Part shown: positions 45,231-56,090 of the stretch, piece by piece
Layout of the letters: each line of letters begins with the position of its first letter
Position numbering within the stretch: position 1 is the stretch's first letter
Assembly (NCBI GenBank): GCA_907163375.1
Contig: CAJQUW010003570.1
Location: 365,398-429,397, forward strand
Source: Prostheceraeus crozeri
Lineage: Eukaryota > Platyhelminthes > Polycladida > Euryleptidae
DNA: 64,000 nucleotides
Direction: 5' to 3'
The notes under the pieces: generated by a model
Seen by the model: the letters and a program-made list of their open reading frames with translations, nothing else
Told to the model about the DNA's origin: nothing
Database searches by the model: none
Translations under genes and position numbers: made by a program

Positions 45231-46379
45231 TATTGCCGATTGTAGCTTTTCGCTTTTTTATATCTTTTTTCCTTCCTTCGCTTCGCATCGTCTTTTTTAT
45301 TTTGCTACTTTTGTCTTTTTCTTTCTTTTCTTTGGCCCTTACTTTTCTAGCTTATCTTCGTTTAGCCTCTCTTTCTACTTTTTTTTTTTCATTTTAAAAT
45401 AAGTTCTATCGGATTATTTATTTTGCTTTTATGTCACTAACAAGGCTAAAGAGGGCCATAGGCTATACGAAAAAAGTCAGGGAAGTTTATTTCATTCATT
45501 AGAGGAAGCTGAAGTAGTCTACTAAGTTATACAATGTTGTTAGTACACATACTACTGTTGATAATACATGTAGTCATTATCACATTTTGTTGCACCTCAG
45601 TGAATACTGCATCGATTTTTATGATTCAAATTGCAAAATTAATCCTCGATGAACGGAGAATTTAGTAAATCCAGTGAAATATTGATGCAATAGATTTCCA
45701 TTAATAAGTTATTTGCCGATAGTTATCTTGACAGATAGACGAACGTTTCAATACTAGGTACTGATTGACTGATAGCACCCACTGTTTCTGTCTGGGACAA
45801 CTTCGCTGTAAAATGCGTTCTATCATGGTTATGCTCACGTCACAGAGATGGAATACGCTGCTGCTCCAATACTAAGACTAGGTAATTTATCTCTGCAGCT
45901 CACGTCAACGGATGGAAGATCTTTGCATGTCAATAATTTGTAAACACACATGATGGCCTTCCAACAGCATGAATAGAATAGAAAATATATTTATCAAATA
46001 GGCTCTATCAAATCCCAGTGTATCCGTGGGAAACTAGCATACAACACCGTAGCAGTCAAGAGTCTAGGCTACCGATTGACGATGTCAAGGTCGCGACTGC
46101 TCGTGCAACATCACATAGTCTTGCGATCGGTTGTACGATTGACTCAGCCATCGAACAATGCAATTGCTAGGTCGTGCAACTATCGCACGACCATGCGAGA
46201 GGTCGCACGACTGATCACACGACTGATTCGTACCACTGATCGTACAACAGTCTCCTTCGAGCATACGACTGTTGTGCGACTAGATTTTTCACTGCGACTA
46301 TTTGTGCGACTGACATTGGATCGCTTCTGAGCGCACGGTCGTAAGGTCGCATCTGTCGCACGACTATTGTGAAAGCCCC

Positions 46380-47185
46380 TTAAAACCGTCTATAAACCAT
46401 CGACAGGCAGAATTTCATTATCTAATTGGTTTGTCGGTTTGTCATGGACTCATAACGCTCAATTTCTACCCAAGGTTGCCGCATGCAGACAGAAATCCAT
46501 GACTTAGGTATAGGAAGCATTATTTGTCAACTTGCCTGAATGTTCTCTATCTCTCTTTTGTATTTTCTATTCTTTTTGTAGCTAACTTTACATTCGACAT
46601 TCAAAATGCGCAAAACAGTCGCACGCACGCACACACTCGTGCAGCTGTGCAACGAAGAGGTTGCAAAGCCGATTGTACGGCGCCATTGAAAGAGAAGCTC
46701 AATTTTAATAAACTTTATACCATGTGAATTGCTGTGTTTCATATACTAATATGGCAGACTCTTTATGGCATGTCCGGTCAGTTGTGGTCAGCAGACCTAA
46801 AATTATATAATTGTGGTAATTTTATTCACTAAAGTCGTCGCAAAGGACTGCACGAGAAACAGAATTGAGATTGTCGCCGAAGAATGAAGCTTTCAAAAAG
46901 CTTTTACGGACAATACAATATTTTTGAAAAAATTAAAGCATCTTCATTCAAACTATAACTTGTATTAAGCGGGAGTTCGAAATGTGCAGAATAATTACAA
47001 CCGCACGGACACGAGCATCTCCACAACGAAGAGGTTTATTGTTGCGAAGCCGACTACCTGGCGTCAATCATAGTGCGATAATGGATCGAAAAAGACATGA
47101 TCGAAAGTCATGAAGACCGAAAGACGGCACAAGTTATAGCTAATAAAATTGTCATGCAAAATGATTTAGTGATCATTAACAATAC
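46380..47185. other. unassigned sequence with a diverged repeat pair
   Basis: No gene recognised. Two related segments near 46615-46690 and 46995-47065 share CAACGAAGAGGTT and AAGCCGA. Their nature is unknown. Confidence 0.45.
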
Positions 47186-47882
47186 AGTCCGGCAGCCAGA
47201 ACGAGTTTCTGCAGGGAACGAGGCCGAAAGTGAGACTTTCACAGAATAATGTACACCCTATGCCAACTACGAATCGGCACGTCGCCGAGTTCTAATGAGT
47301 TCCTCCTCTTGTCAAACAGATCAAAGAAAAACACATGTGAATCCAATGGGACGCAGATTGCAGTTTTTGACTATAATGAAATTTTGTATTTTTTTCTCTA
47401 GTTAAACGAAAAGCACTAAACCCAGAGTCATAATTTTTGGCATGGGATGTCTTCAAGTCAATTCCTTTCATCTTCATGCACCCGTCTATAAAGCTAGACA
47501 CATTTAGATTTGGCGAGCCTCTCAATGTCGGCAAACACAAACATTTGGAGCAACTTTATCCACATTCAACCACATTCCTCACATACATTGCCGATCAGAA
47601 GCATGATAATGACATATGCACATAAAAGGAAATGACGTGAAGATATTCCATGTCAAAAATTATGACTCTGGGCTTAGCACTTTTTAGTTGATAAGAGAAA
47701 ACAAAGAACATTTTATTGTAGCCAAAAACTGCAGTCTGTGTCCCATTGGATTTACTTCTTTTGATCGTGTCTGACAAGAAGAGGAACTGGCTAGGAATAG
47801 GGTGTACATCATTTTGTGAAAGTCTCACTTTCGGCCTCGTTCCCTGCAGAAACTCGTTCTGGCTGCCGGACTAATACTAAAA
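47186..47882. mobile_element. AGTCCGGC long-hairpin element, copy 2 (complete)
   Basis: Ends AGTCCGGCAGCCAGAACGAG and its inverse CTCGTTCTGGCTGCCGGACT, flanked by an exact 5-bp duplication AATAC (47181-47185, 47883-47887). The arms (about 300 bp each) are inverse complements over most of their length, with a short centre near 47500-47590. No coding capacity. A transcript across it would form a long double-stranded stem. Confidence 0.88.
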
Positions 47883-48035
47883 GGCCACAAAATCGACGTA
47901 TGATCAGCGTCGCCCACCTGAAAGTTGTACATAGTTTCAAATTTGCGTTTCTATAGCGCCACCAGTTTGCTAAATCACTAAGCAACAATGTCGCGACGTT
48001 AAGTAAGTAGTTGCTAAAAGAAAAATACCGCTCAC

Positions 48036-48266
48036 CTGCAGCACTCCAGAAGGCAACAACCTTGATGCGATAAATTTTTCCCAAGTCAATTGTAACTGCC
48101 AGAACCTTGCCAGCTGTCGGATTATCTACTTTAGATTTAACACATTTAGTAAGTGCAATCATTCCATCATTTGCGTCGGCAGCTGTACCCCACACTATAT
48201 TGGAAACCGTAGCTGGTTTGCCCCGTGAAATATCAAACGGATGGAGAGCTGATGTTGTTGGTGGCG
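48036..48266 (-). CDS. F5/8C- or fucolectin-like half-domain exon
   Basis: On the minus strand an acceptor (CTGCATTCCAG) precedes 48266 and a strong donor (GCAG|GTGAGC) follows 48036. The 231-base exon encodes PPTTSALHPFDISRGKPATV, then GTAADANDGMIAL and VTIDLGKIYRIKVVAFWS. This is the N-terminal half of a discoidin/FTP-type sugar-binding fold (DISRGKPA start, DLGKIYRI strand). It starts and ends in phase 1 and begins with the same TSALH-type linker as the exon at 54352 (TQSALH), so the two belong to the same exon family. The exon for the second half of the domain was not found. Product: part of a secreted lectin-like protein, inferred. Confidence 0.6.
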
Positions 48267-48375
48267 CTGGAATGCAGATTAATACAGTTGTTATGCAAAC
48301 AAGCAGGAATGCTGGTGTATTTTTTGTTAGCACATTTATGCAACCTATCGTATTAAAATGATTTAATCTCAACAT

Positions 48376-49055
48376 GAGTATCTGCTGCGTAGAATGTTTT
48401 ATTAATTCTAAATTTCTGTTTAATTATTTCATTACAGAAGTCAATTAAGCAAAGTCACCAAATTCATTTGACAAAATCAAATGTTAATATCTTGCACAAT
48501 GCATTTCGTCCACTCTTATTCAAGTGCAAGCATTGAACTGAGTGTAAAATACAAAATCTGAAATCATAGACTTCCACAGTAATATTTATAGGATATCAAA
48601 CGATACTTAAAAGCATTATCAACATAACAAACGACGGCCGCAGAATATCGCATAATATTCTGTCATAACGCATAGTTTTACTTGTTTTCGGAGTGTGATG
48701 TCTGATGGTTTCCGTTTGTTTATGTACATAAATACACGGAATATATCAGGCAATACCCATGGATTTCTAAAAGCTATAGAAATCCATGCCGAAGTGCATG
48801 GAAATATCCAGATAAATTCAATTCCATTCGAGTTATTCAGTGCATGAAGACGGCGTGAATTTTCATCAATTTTTTTTTTCATTTTCAGAAAAGTCATTTC
48901 TTCTTCGGGTACACATTCATATTAATAGCCACCAAATTTTCGCCTTATGGCTTTGTCAAGGTGTGATAAATGCATGCAATCAATTAGTGCAGAGCAATAT
49001 GAACAACGGACAGTCAATCGATAAAGATATAGGAAGCAATTAGGGTGAATGGGAT
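48376..49055. other. unassigned intronic or intergenic sequence
   Basis: No supported coding sequence or repeat recognised. Confidence 0.45.
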
Positions 49056-49129
49056 CTACAATATTACTACTGATATGAAATGAAAGTAACATGAGCAATT
49101 AAGAAAATGAAGTAGGGACGTTAAAACAC

Positions 49130-50090
49130 TCCCAATAACAATACTGTGTGAAAAAATATTAGACATGTTGTTGACGTGTTCATTCCTAGCATGCAAGGCC
49201 ACGTGACTAGAGCTATTATTCGGATTCAAATGCTCCAAAATTCTTGACTTGATCATTCTCTGGGTCTCGCCTATGTATACCATCCCACAAATTCTGCATA
49301 CAATTTTGTAAACCACTCTTTTGGTATGGCACAAGTTTGGCTTGGCGGTATACCGGCAGCTTTTGCACGACTGATCACAGAAAGTAGGTTCTTTCGGTGG
49401 ACGGAAATGCCGTTTCATTGACCGATTTGTCAACTGATGAAAACTTTATCTTTTAGGCCAGTCCTTCTTACAGTGTTCAACATTTGTCTTTTCATATTTT
49501 CGGAAATGAAGGGGCACTTGATAAAAAGTTGTTTCTGCTTATCGTTGACATTGTTGACTTTAAACTGCCTGATGATTCTGTTGAAGAATGATCTTGGATA
49601 TCCATTGTTCAAAAACCTTTGAATCACTTTGTCCCTCGAATAGTCCATGTAATCTTCAGTTGACAAATCGGTCAATGAAACGGCATTTCCGTCCACCGAA
49701 AGAACCTACTTTCTGTGATCAGTCGTGCAAAAGCTGCCGGTATACCGCCAAGCCAAACTTGTGCCATACCAAAAGAGTGGTTTACAAAATTGTATGCAGA
49801 ATTTGTGGGATGGTATACATAGGCGAGACCCAGAGAATGATCAAGTCAAGATTTTTGGAGCATTTGAATCCGAATAATAGCTCTAGTCACGTGGCCTTGC
49901 ATGCTAGGAATGAACACGTCAACAACATTGACTTTGACTGGTCACTTCTTCATACCGGCCTACATTATATGAACAGACGACGAACTCTAGAATCTATGTA
50001 TATCAAACAGTTTCCTATGCATATGCTAATGAATGGGTGCACCGGTGTGTGAATAACAATACTGTGTGAAAAAATATTAGACAACACGTA
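49130..50090. mobile_element. Penelope-like element fragments in inverted arrangement
   Basis: On the minus strand (49658 to about 49140) lies a reverse-transcriptase end (GYPRSFFNRIIRQFKVNNVN, CPFISENMKRQMLNTVRR) followed by a Cys-rich linker (CDQSCKSCRYT) and a GIY-YIG endonuclease (VVYKIVCRICGMVYIGETQR). On the + strand (49658-50052) a second copy of the linker and endonuclease runs the other way and extends further (DFDWSLLHTGLHYMNRRRTL, SMYIKQF). A 30-bp direct repeat with TACTGTGTGAAAAAATATTA occurs at about 49136 and 50053. GIY-YIG fused to a reverse transcriptase is diagnostic of Penelope elements, whose insertions are often joined head to head. Both copies are incomplete. Confidence 0.88.
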
Positions 50091-50110
50091 GAGAAGCACC
50101 GGTGCACCCA
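50031..50110. repeat. inverted repeat at the Penelope boundary
   Basis: AATGGGTGCACCGGTG (about 50031) pairs with GCACCGGTGCACCCATT (about 50094-50110) around the 30-bp direct repeat, marking a rearranged end of the Penelope insertion. Confidence 0.7.
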
Positions 50111-50215
50111 TTGTCAAATTGTTGTTTTCTAACTTACTACTCAGATCCCAATGACGGGCATGGAAAGCAAGAAAATTTTGAATCTCGACATTCTTGAAAT
50201 ATAGCATTTAACAAC

Positions 50216-50362
50216 AATGAAATTAAATAAACGATAGATCAAATTGCCATGTAAAAGATGTGCGGCTGGTAGGATTCGAACCTACGACCAAGGTTAACTA
50301 GACCTGTGCTCTAACCAAGTGAGCTACGAGCCACTTACGCGACTCTTTCAATTGGCAGGGTC
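50216..50362 (-). mobile_element. tRNA-derived SINE, copy 1 (Thr-like head)
   Basis: The minus strand of about 50263-50335 reads as a tRNA: A box TAGCTCACTTGGTTAGAGC, anticodon loop CTAGTTA (anticodon AGT, Thr-like), T arm with B box GGTTCGAATCC, and a nearly paired acceptor stem. It is flanked on both sides by sequence shared with 58162-58310 (GATCAAATTGC on one side, GACTCTTTCAATTGGCAGG on the other). It is therefore a dispersed SINE-like repeat rather than a single tRNA gene. The head is well preserved and could still act as a polymerase III promoter. Confidence 0.75.
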
Positions 50363-51343
50363 AAACCCTCACCACCACACATCAGTTGATAAGGCAATAA
50401 TAATCAATGAATAAATAACTCGTCACAATTGTGAACGCACTATAACATATTATCGTTTTCAAGATAGCAAGACTCAAGCTTGATAAAATGCTTTGCTAAC
50501 TAAAAATTGTGCGTTTATTTGTGACTTCCGCTCTGAAGAAGAATGAAAGAATCAAACATGGCCGTCGGGGTTACTCAATGATTGAAGAGAATTCTGCACC
50601 ATTTAATCATTACACAAGACAGAAGTCATGAAATATTGCTGTTTCAGGTTATGGAGCATAACATACCACCAAGCAAATTCCGCAGTGGATATGAACACCA
50701 TGAACAGATGCAGATTACAGTATGTCCTCAATTAAGATGGAATTCGTCAATAGACCTCATTATAGGAAACAAGCAAGCCTCTAATCCAAGCTTCCATTTC
50801 GCAAAATATTGAAGCAGTTCTTTTGTGTGCTTATAGCAACAGGCCTTTTCCGCTGAACACCAGCTCTTCAAACCATGTATATGTGATATCTAGTCATCTA
50901 AATATTCATGAAAATTTCCGTGTGATTTTTTTTCATTTAATACGCTGAGATCATTGGAAGACCAGAGATATTTGCATTGAAATATGTGCTATATCTATGA
51001 ACAAAATTGAGAGCATGCAAACCTATGATCTATCAAGCTTAAGAGATATGAATCAAATAACAATTGAGTAGATCAACTAGATATTAAAAGATGTAAAACA
51101 GACTAAAGCTGCCAATGTAAGGGGTGGAAATAATATTTTTTTTGCGGGCGCAGGTTGAGATTCTTTCGCAAAGTAACGAGAGGCTTTGAAATTCCTTATG
51201 TGTGTTTGTTGTTGATGTGGTTCTTTATACTAAAATTGTTTACAGCAGTTTGTTTCTCATTATTACAGACTTGCAAATGTCTTGTGATACTGCTGCCTGG
51301 AATTGCAGCGGATCTGGATGGACACTTAAAAAAGTTGGCTAAT
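50363..51343. other. unassigned sequence
   Basis: No supported gene or repeat recognised. Confidence 0.45.
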
Positions 51344-52005
51344 AGTTCGACAGCCAGAACGAGTTTCTGCAGGAACGAGGCCGAAAATGAGACTTTCACA
51401 GAATGATGTACACTCTATGCCTACTGCGAATTCGCCCGTCTGTCGAGTTCTAGTGAGTTCCTCTTCTTGTCAGACATCATCAAAGAAAAACACATGTTAA
51501 TCCAATGGGACGCAGATTGCAGTTTTTGGCTAAAATGAAATTTCATATGGTTTCTCTGATTAAACGAAATGTATCAAGTCTAGAGTCATGATTTTTTGAC
51601 ATGGCATATCTTCAGGCTATTTCCTATAATGTGTATGTGATATTATCATGCTTCTGATCGGCAATGTATGCGTTAATGTGGTTCAATGTGGATAAAGTTG
51701 GCCAACATATTGGTGTTTGCCGACAGTAGGAGGCTTGTCAAATCTGAATGCATGTAGTTTCATTGATAGATGTTCATGAACTTGATAAGAAATGCCCTGA
51801 AGACATTCCATGTCAAAGATTATGGCTCTTGACTGAATATTTCTACCGTAATAAGCGAAAACATAGAACATTACATTTTGACTACAAACTGCAATTAGAA
51901 CTCGGCAGACGCGTGAATTCACAGTAGGCATAGGGTGTACAACATTCTGTGAAAGACTCATTTTCAGCCTCGTACCCTGGAGAAACTGCTTTTATGGAAG
52001 AACCA
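51344..52005. mobile_element. AGTCCGGC long-hairpin element, copy 3
   Basis: Left end AGTTCGACAGCCAGAACGAG with GTTTCTGCAGG; internal CCAATGGGACGCAGATTGCA, GATCGGCAATGTATG and GACATTCCATGTCAAAGATT as in copy 2; right end near 52005, diverged (CTGGAGAAACTGCTTT). Both halves are partly complementary. Confidence 0.78.
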
Positions 52006-52339
52006 CAGAGCGCAATGGATTGCAATAAATCGAAAATTTTCTTTTGGACAGCGTGCCTGGTGTACGGATACAATCATGTAAAATGTGCCCCGGTGGGAAC
52101 GTCGCTCGCTAATATCAAGAGATTATCTGGTGAGTTAGCGATTTTGTGGCTAAATCTATATTTGTTCAATTTTGTTACAAAATCATCGCTACATGTGAAA
52201 GTCGCCTTTATCATTTTTAGAAATGCGTCTAAAATCCAAAAGCGCGGTAGGTGGCGAGTGAGTTGCCATAACTAATTGATAGACGTTTGTTAAGTTGATT
52301 TGAGCTGATTTCTCACCAACCGGCGAAATAGTGAATATT

Positions 52340-53375
52340 GTAGCAACTAATTAGTGGTAAGTAGCAATGTTCGTATACTACCTTCAAATGAAAATAAATT
52401 GTATCATCAGTCTTATCTGTTAAAAGGCATCTTTTTTAATTCACGAAAGCTTAAACTAAAAAAGTATTTGTCTTCCATAAATGTCGTAGAAAATACTATG
52501 ATATTATTCAAGTATTTGTTATTGTTGTAAATTATTGAAAATCAAGAGATGTTCTGAAAATTGATGTAAGCGGATTCTCTATATACTTTCACCATCAAAG
52601 AATGTGAGTCTGCATGTATTTCTTTGATAGGTTAGCCATATGTGGGCAAATGGTGAGGAGGTGAGGGAGAAAAAGAGTCTCGGCTGTAGAGGCGGATTAT
52701 TAAAGAAAATAAGAGAGAAAGTCAAAAGTAAAAGGTGGCACATAGAGCGTAAAATTCGCGAATCGTCGCCGGCGAACTTCGCCAGCGAATATGCCGTAAA
52801 TATGACTGAACTGTAGCGTGATATTCTGTAGCTGACAGCCGCCAGTCCTTCGCAAGATTCGTTCCCACAGGGTAGTAGCTAATTAGCTGTAAGTAATAAT
52901 GTTTGTATGCTAGCTTCCTCTGAAAATACATTGCATTCTCAATCAGATCAGTTAAAGAGGCTAATTTCTTAAATGCATGAAAGCTGGAAACGGCAATTTT
53001 GTATTTTCCATGAAATGTTGCAGTAAATATCATGAATTAATTCAATTATTTGTTATTGTTGTAAATTCCGGAATGTCAGGAGACTTTTTCATCATAATCA
53101 AGGACAGCCAGCATGCAACTTCTAATTGGTAAATAGATTGGCCATGTGTGGGAATTGGTAAGGATGTGCGGCAGAAAGCATCCTCGACAATAGAGGCGGA
53201 AAACAGTGATTACTAGAGAAAAATAAGAGGCTAGATTAAAATTCGACGTAGAGCGGTAAGTCGCGAACTATCGCCAGCGAACTTCGCAAACGAACTTGCT
53301 TAAAATATTACTGAGCTTTAGCATGACATGATGCGGCTGATAGTGCACCAGCGTTTCGCAAGATGCCTATCCTCA
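52340..53375. repeat. diverged tandem duplication, about 533-bp period
   Basis: 52340-52871 and 52872-53375 share, in order, TAGCTAATTAG/AACTAATTAG with GTAAGTA, TATTTGTTATTGTTGTAAAT, TAGAGGCGGA and CGCCAGCGAACTTCGC. The copies are clearly diverged, with indels. No coding sequence recognised. Confidence 0.75.
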
Positions 53376-53899
53376 GGGGCAATGCAATCCATTTTACAAA
53401 AAGTCAATTAATGTAGAAGAGACAATGCATAAAGCGTGTCATTGACGTTGAGTATGGAGGTTTCACGTAGAGTCTGATTTTCGGTACAAACGGAGGAATG
53501 GGGAGAAAAAGGCAACAGTTTTTTGCCAAAAGTATATTGGCCAACAGTACATCGGCAGAAGATAATGTTCGAAGATAATAACTAGATGATAGCTACAAGA
53601 TATCAAGGAAAGAGAATAAAGATTATAAGGATGTGATGAATTGGATTCGAACAAAGCATTGAAGTCGGTGAATTAATGCGTTAGAGGATCGAGGGTGCCA
53701 TTTAGAAACAACGACCTAGAAAGCATCATCACTGACTTTAGTTATAACAGTCACACAGCCGACATTTTTCTGACCGACTTCATTTACAATTTGATCATCA
53801 ATTGGTTTGGGTTATGAATTTGTATCTGTGAAAATTTTTGCAATGAAAAAATATATTCACTTTACCTATTGAGGTATGAAAAAAATAATGTACGCTTAC

Positions 53900-54352
53900 G
53901 AGCTTGAAAGACTTGGAATTCACATATAACCAGCTCTCCTGTATTGGAAGGTTTCAACAACGATATAAAGCGGGCAGGACGACCATAACATTTCAGTGTG
54001 TATATAGGAGAATGAGTAGTAAGCGTTCCACAAAGGTGTTGGTTTGCCAAACCTGTAGACCACGTTGCTCGTCCAACAGTACTTAAATATATTTTCGACA
54101 TTTTGATCCGTTCTCCGCAGCAGTCAGCTCGATTGTAGATAACAATCCGGTCGATGAAATAGTCTCTCCCTAAGTCAACATTGAAGTAATTAGCCCTGCC
54201 GTATCCAGAATGAAGGCAGGAACCACGGAAATAGTTTTGGTTTGTATTTCCATCAACGGCCCGTGACGCCGCGGCACCAAATGATGTGCTGTCTAGATAC
54301 ACCCTTCTTCCCAGAGCAATATTTGCATGTAGGGCAGATTGAGTTGGTTTTG
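53900..54352 (-). CDS. fucolectin-type (FTP) domain exon
   Basis: The exon is bounded on the minus strand by a perfect acceptor (TTTTTCCTGCAG, exon from 54352) and donor (CTC|GTAAGC, exon to 53900). It is 453 bases long, phase 1 at both ends, and codes for one complete FTP/F5-8C-like lectin domain of about 150 residues. Landmarks: ANIALGRRVYLDSTSF, RAVDGNTNQNYFRGSCLHSG, YFNVDLGRDYFIDRIVIYNR, ADCCGERI (the paired Cys and basic residues of fucolectins), HLCGTL and ARFISLLKPSN with the VICEFQVF end strand. The SCLH His and the Arg of NRADCCGER correspond to the fucose-binding His/Arg set. A phase 1-1 exon is a classic shuffling unit. Probable product: a secreted fucose-binding module of a mosaic protein. 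Confidence 0.85.
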
Positions 54353-54519
54353 CTGCAGGAAAAACAAATAATATCAGCATGTAGCAAGAGGGCTTTCATT
54401 CGAATTCATAATCTAAGTAATGTAAGTAATGTTGCTGTTATTTTTTTATAAGCCGATATATTTCTACGACTAGGCGTCGTTATCATCAGGGCACATAAAA
54501 AGTATTATGTAATAGATAT

Positions 54520-55264
54520 AGTCCGGGAGCTAGCGTGAAGTTGTGCAGGGAACGAGGTAGTACATAAAGCTTTCACATAGCATAGTACACCTTTAACCTA
54601 CTGCAAACTTCGCGTCTGCCGGATCAGATCATTTGCTTTTCAAAAATAGAGAGGATAACACAATCCTATGAATTTCCAGTGGTAAAATTGTGACATTTAA
54701 AGTGTTGACTCCATTTTTTCGAATTTTTGATCATAAAAGTTACACAAATTGGTATTTTGTTGAACTGGTTATTATAGAAATCATCTACAGATCATGATCT
54801 TTCAAATGAGTTATCATTCAGTGACAGAGGATGAAGTAAAGTGTACAAACAGACACTTTTCGTTGGTGTAACTGCAAATTTGAACATAGAAATTTCAGGA
54901 AAATGGTTGATATACTTTAACGAAAAGTGTCTGTTTGTACATTTTACTTCATCCTCTGTCACTGAATGATAACTCATTTGAAAGATCATGATCTGTAGAT
55001 GATTTCTATAATAACCAGTTCAACAAAATACCAATTTGTGTAACTTTTATGAGCAAAAATTCGAAAAAATGGAGTCAACACTTTAAATGTCACAATTTTA
55101 CCACTGGAAATTCATAGGATTGTGTTATCCTCTCTATTTCTGAAAAGCAAATGATCTGATCCGGCAGACGCGAAGTTTTGCAGTAGGTTAGAGGTGTTCT
55201 ATGCTATGTGAAAGCTTTATGTACTACCTCGTTCCCTGCACAACTTCACGCTAGCTCCCGAACT
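54520..55264. mobile_element. AGTCCGGC long-hairpin element, copy 4 (near-perfect hairpin)
   Basis: Left arm about 54520-54867 and right arm about 54915-55264 are almost exact inverse complements, with a loop of about 50 bp. Ends AGTCCGGGAGCTAGCG and CGCTAGCTCCCGAACT. The subterminal TGCAGGGAACGAGG matches copies 1-3, but the interior differs, so this is a subfamily. High arm identity indicates recent origin or gene conversion between arms. Confidence 0.9.
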
Positions 55265-55315
55265 AATAATGCATAGATTTGAGGTCATTATTTGCTATAA
55301 TTACCGAGAGCCGCA

Positions 55316-55572
55316 CGATGCTTGTTAAAATATTTGCTTGTTAGCAAATATTAATTCCTTTTGATATCCAACTTGTTTCATACTACTTGTGTAGGGCGTC
55401 ATCTCGGATGTATACAAATTGGCAAAAAATTTGACTTTTTTAAAAATGCTCAAATAATTTTTTGGAGCACGGGAACGTAATCTCCGCAAAAAAAATGAAT
55501 CTTTTGATATAGAAATTTTCACTGTATACAGATACTTTTTTGAGTCGACACTCTACCTATATATCCTTACTC
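55316..55572 (-). mobile_element. GAGTAGG MITE family, copy B (one-ended fragment)
   Basis: It carries one terminus (...GAGTCGACACTCTACC then ATATATCCTTACTC, followed by TA at 55573-55574) and about 250 bp of the family's left part in inverse orientation. The other end is absent. Confidence 0.78.
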
Positions 55573-55645
55573 TATGAAGTAGTTGAAGAGAAGAGGAAAT
55601 CAATTTTGTAATTTTTGTAATTCATCCCTCATGATAAAATGAAAG

Positions 55646-55954
55646 CTAGCAGAAGAGCCGAACTCTCCAAATTATTAGTTGTGACGTGCTTTGATGCAGC
55701 GCGCAATATTGGCCAACATGCGACTTTATAGAATCTAAAAGCACAACACTGCACGCATTACAACAAACAATTTCCAGACCTTCTTCATTGTTTCTGGCCC
55801 TTACTAATGATATATTGCTAGATTGATCGGAGTAGGAAGGTAAAGAAATAATACCGTAATTGCTTCTATTTTCTGAAAATGTTCTAGTCTCTGCACTCTG
55901 TAGCCTACCTATGATAAGAAAATGCGCAGGATGTAAGCATATAATCAAAGTCAA
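55646..55954 (-). CDS. weak exon candidate
   Basis: On the minus strand an acceptor-like CGCATTTTCTTATCATAG precedes about 55937. An open frame then gives LQSAETRTFSENRSNYGIIS and a Cys-rich EIVCCNACSVVLLDS segment before a stop near 55646. The start would be in phase 1 like the neighbouring lectin exons. I see no domain and no clear donor, so this may be chance. Confidence 0.15.
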   Translation of the reverse strand: MTLIICLHPAHFLIIGRLQSAETRTFSENRSNYGIISLPSYSDQSSNISLVRARNNEEGLEIVCCNACSVVLLDSIKSHVGQYCALHQSTSQLIIWRVRLFC

Positions 55955-56090
55955 CTTGACACAGCAGTAATGCACAACATTGAATTAATAAATCCAAGGA
56001 AAACTGTCGAGAAGCATTCGTAAGTCTAATCAGTTTCCACAAGGAAAAAATAGTCAAACAAATACTAAATTACTATTCAAACCAGAGATC

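Larger units (their letters stand above)
42340..46379 (+). mobile_element. Harbinger (PIF/Harbinger) DNA transposon, decayed
   Basis: Terminal inverted repeats GGGGCTTTCACAATCAGTCG (42340) and the inverse of GGGGCTTTCACAATAGTCGT (ending 46379) enclose 4040 bp with a PIF/Harbinger transposase remnant on the + strand. Subterminal regions at both ends are full of TCGTGCGAC / GTCGCACGA motifs, probable transposase-binding repeats. TTA follows the right end, the usual Harbinger target; the left flank does not match clearly. The second (Myb/SANT-like) Harbinger gene was not found. The internal A-rich and G-rich tracts are abnormal. Confidence 0.85.

Noticed and set aside
44577-45402. Gly-rich or Pro-rich frames in the G-rich tract
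   Set aside because: Low-complexity artefact without codon structure.
47292-47828. Frames inside the long-hairpin element
   Set aside because: They lie in the complementary arms of a non-coding element and differ between its copies.
49437-49450. Possible hammerhead ribozyme core (CTGATGA) in the Penelope region
   Set aside because: Some Penelope elements carry hammerheads, but I could not find the matching GAAA core and paired stems here.
50263-50335. A functional tRNA-Thr gene
   Set aside because: The acceptor stem has a mismatch and the flanks are shared with a second decayed copy, so a SINE-like repeat is more likely.
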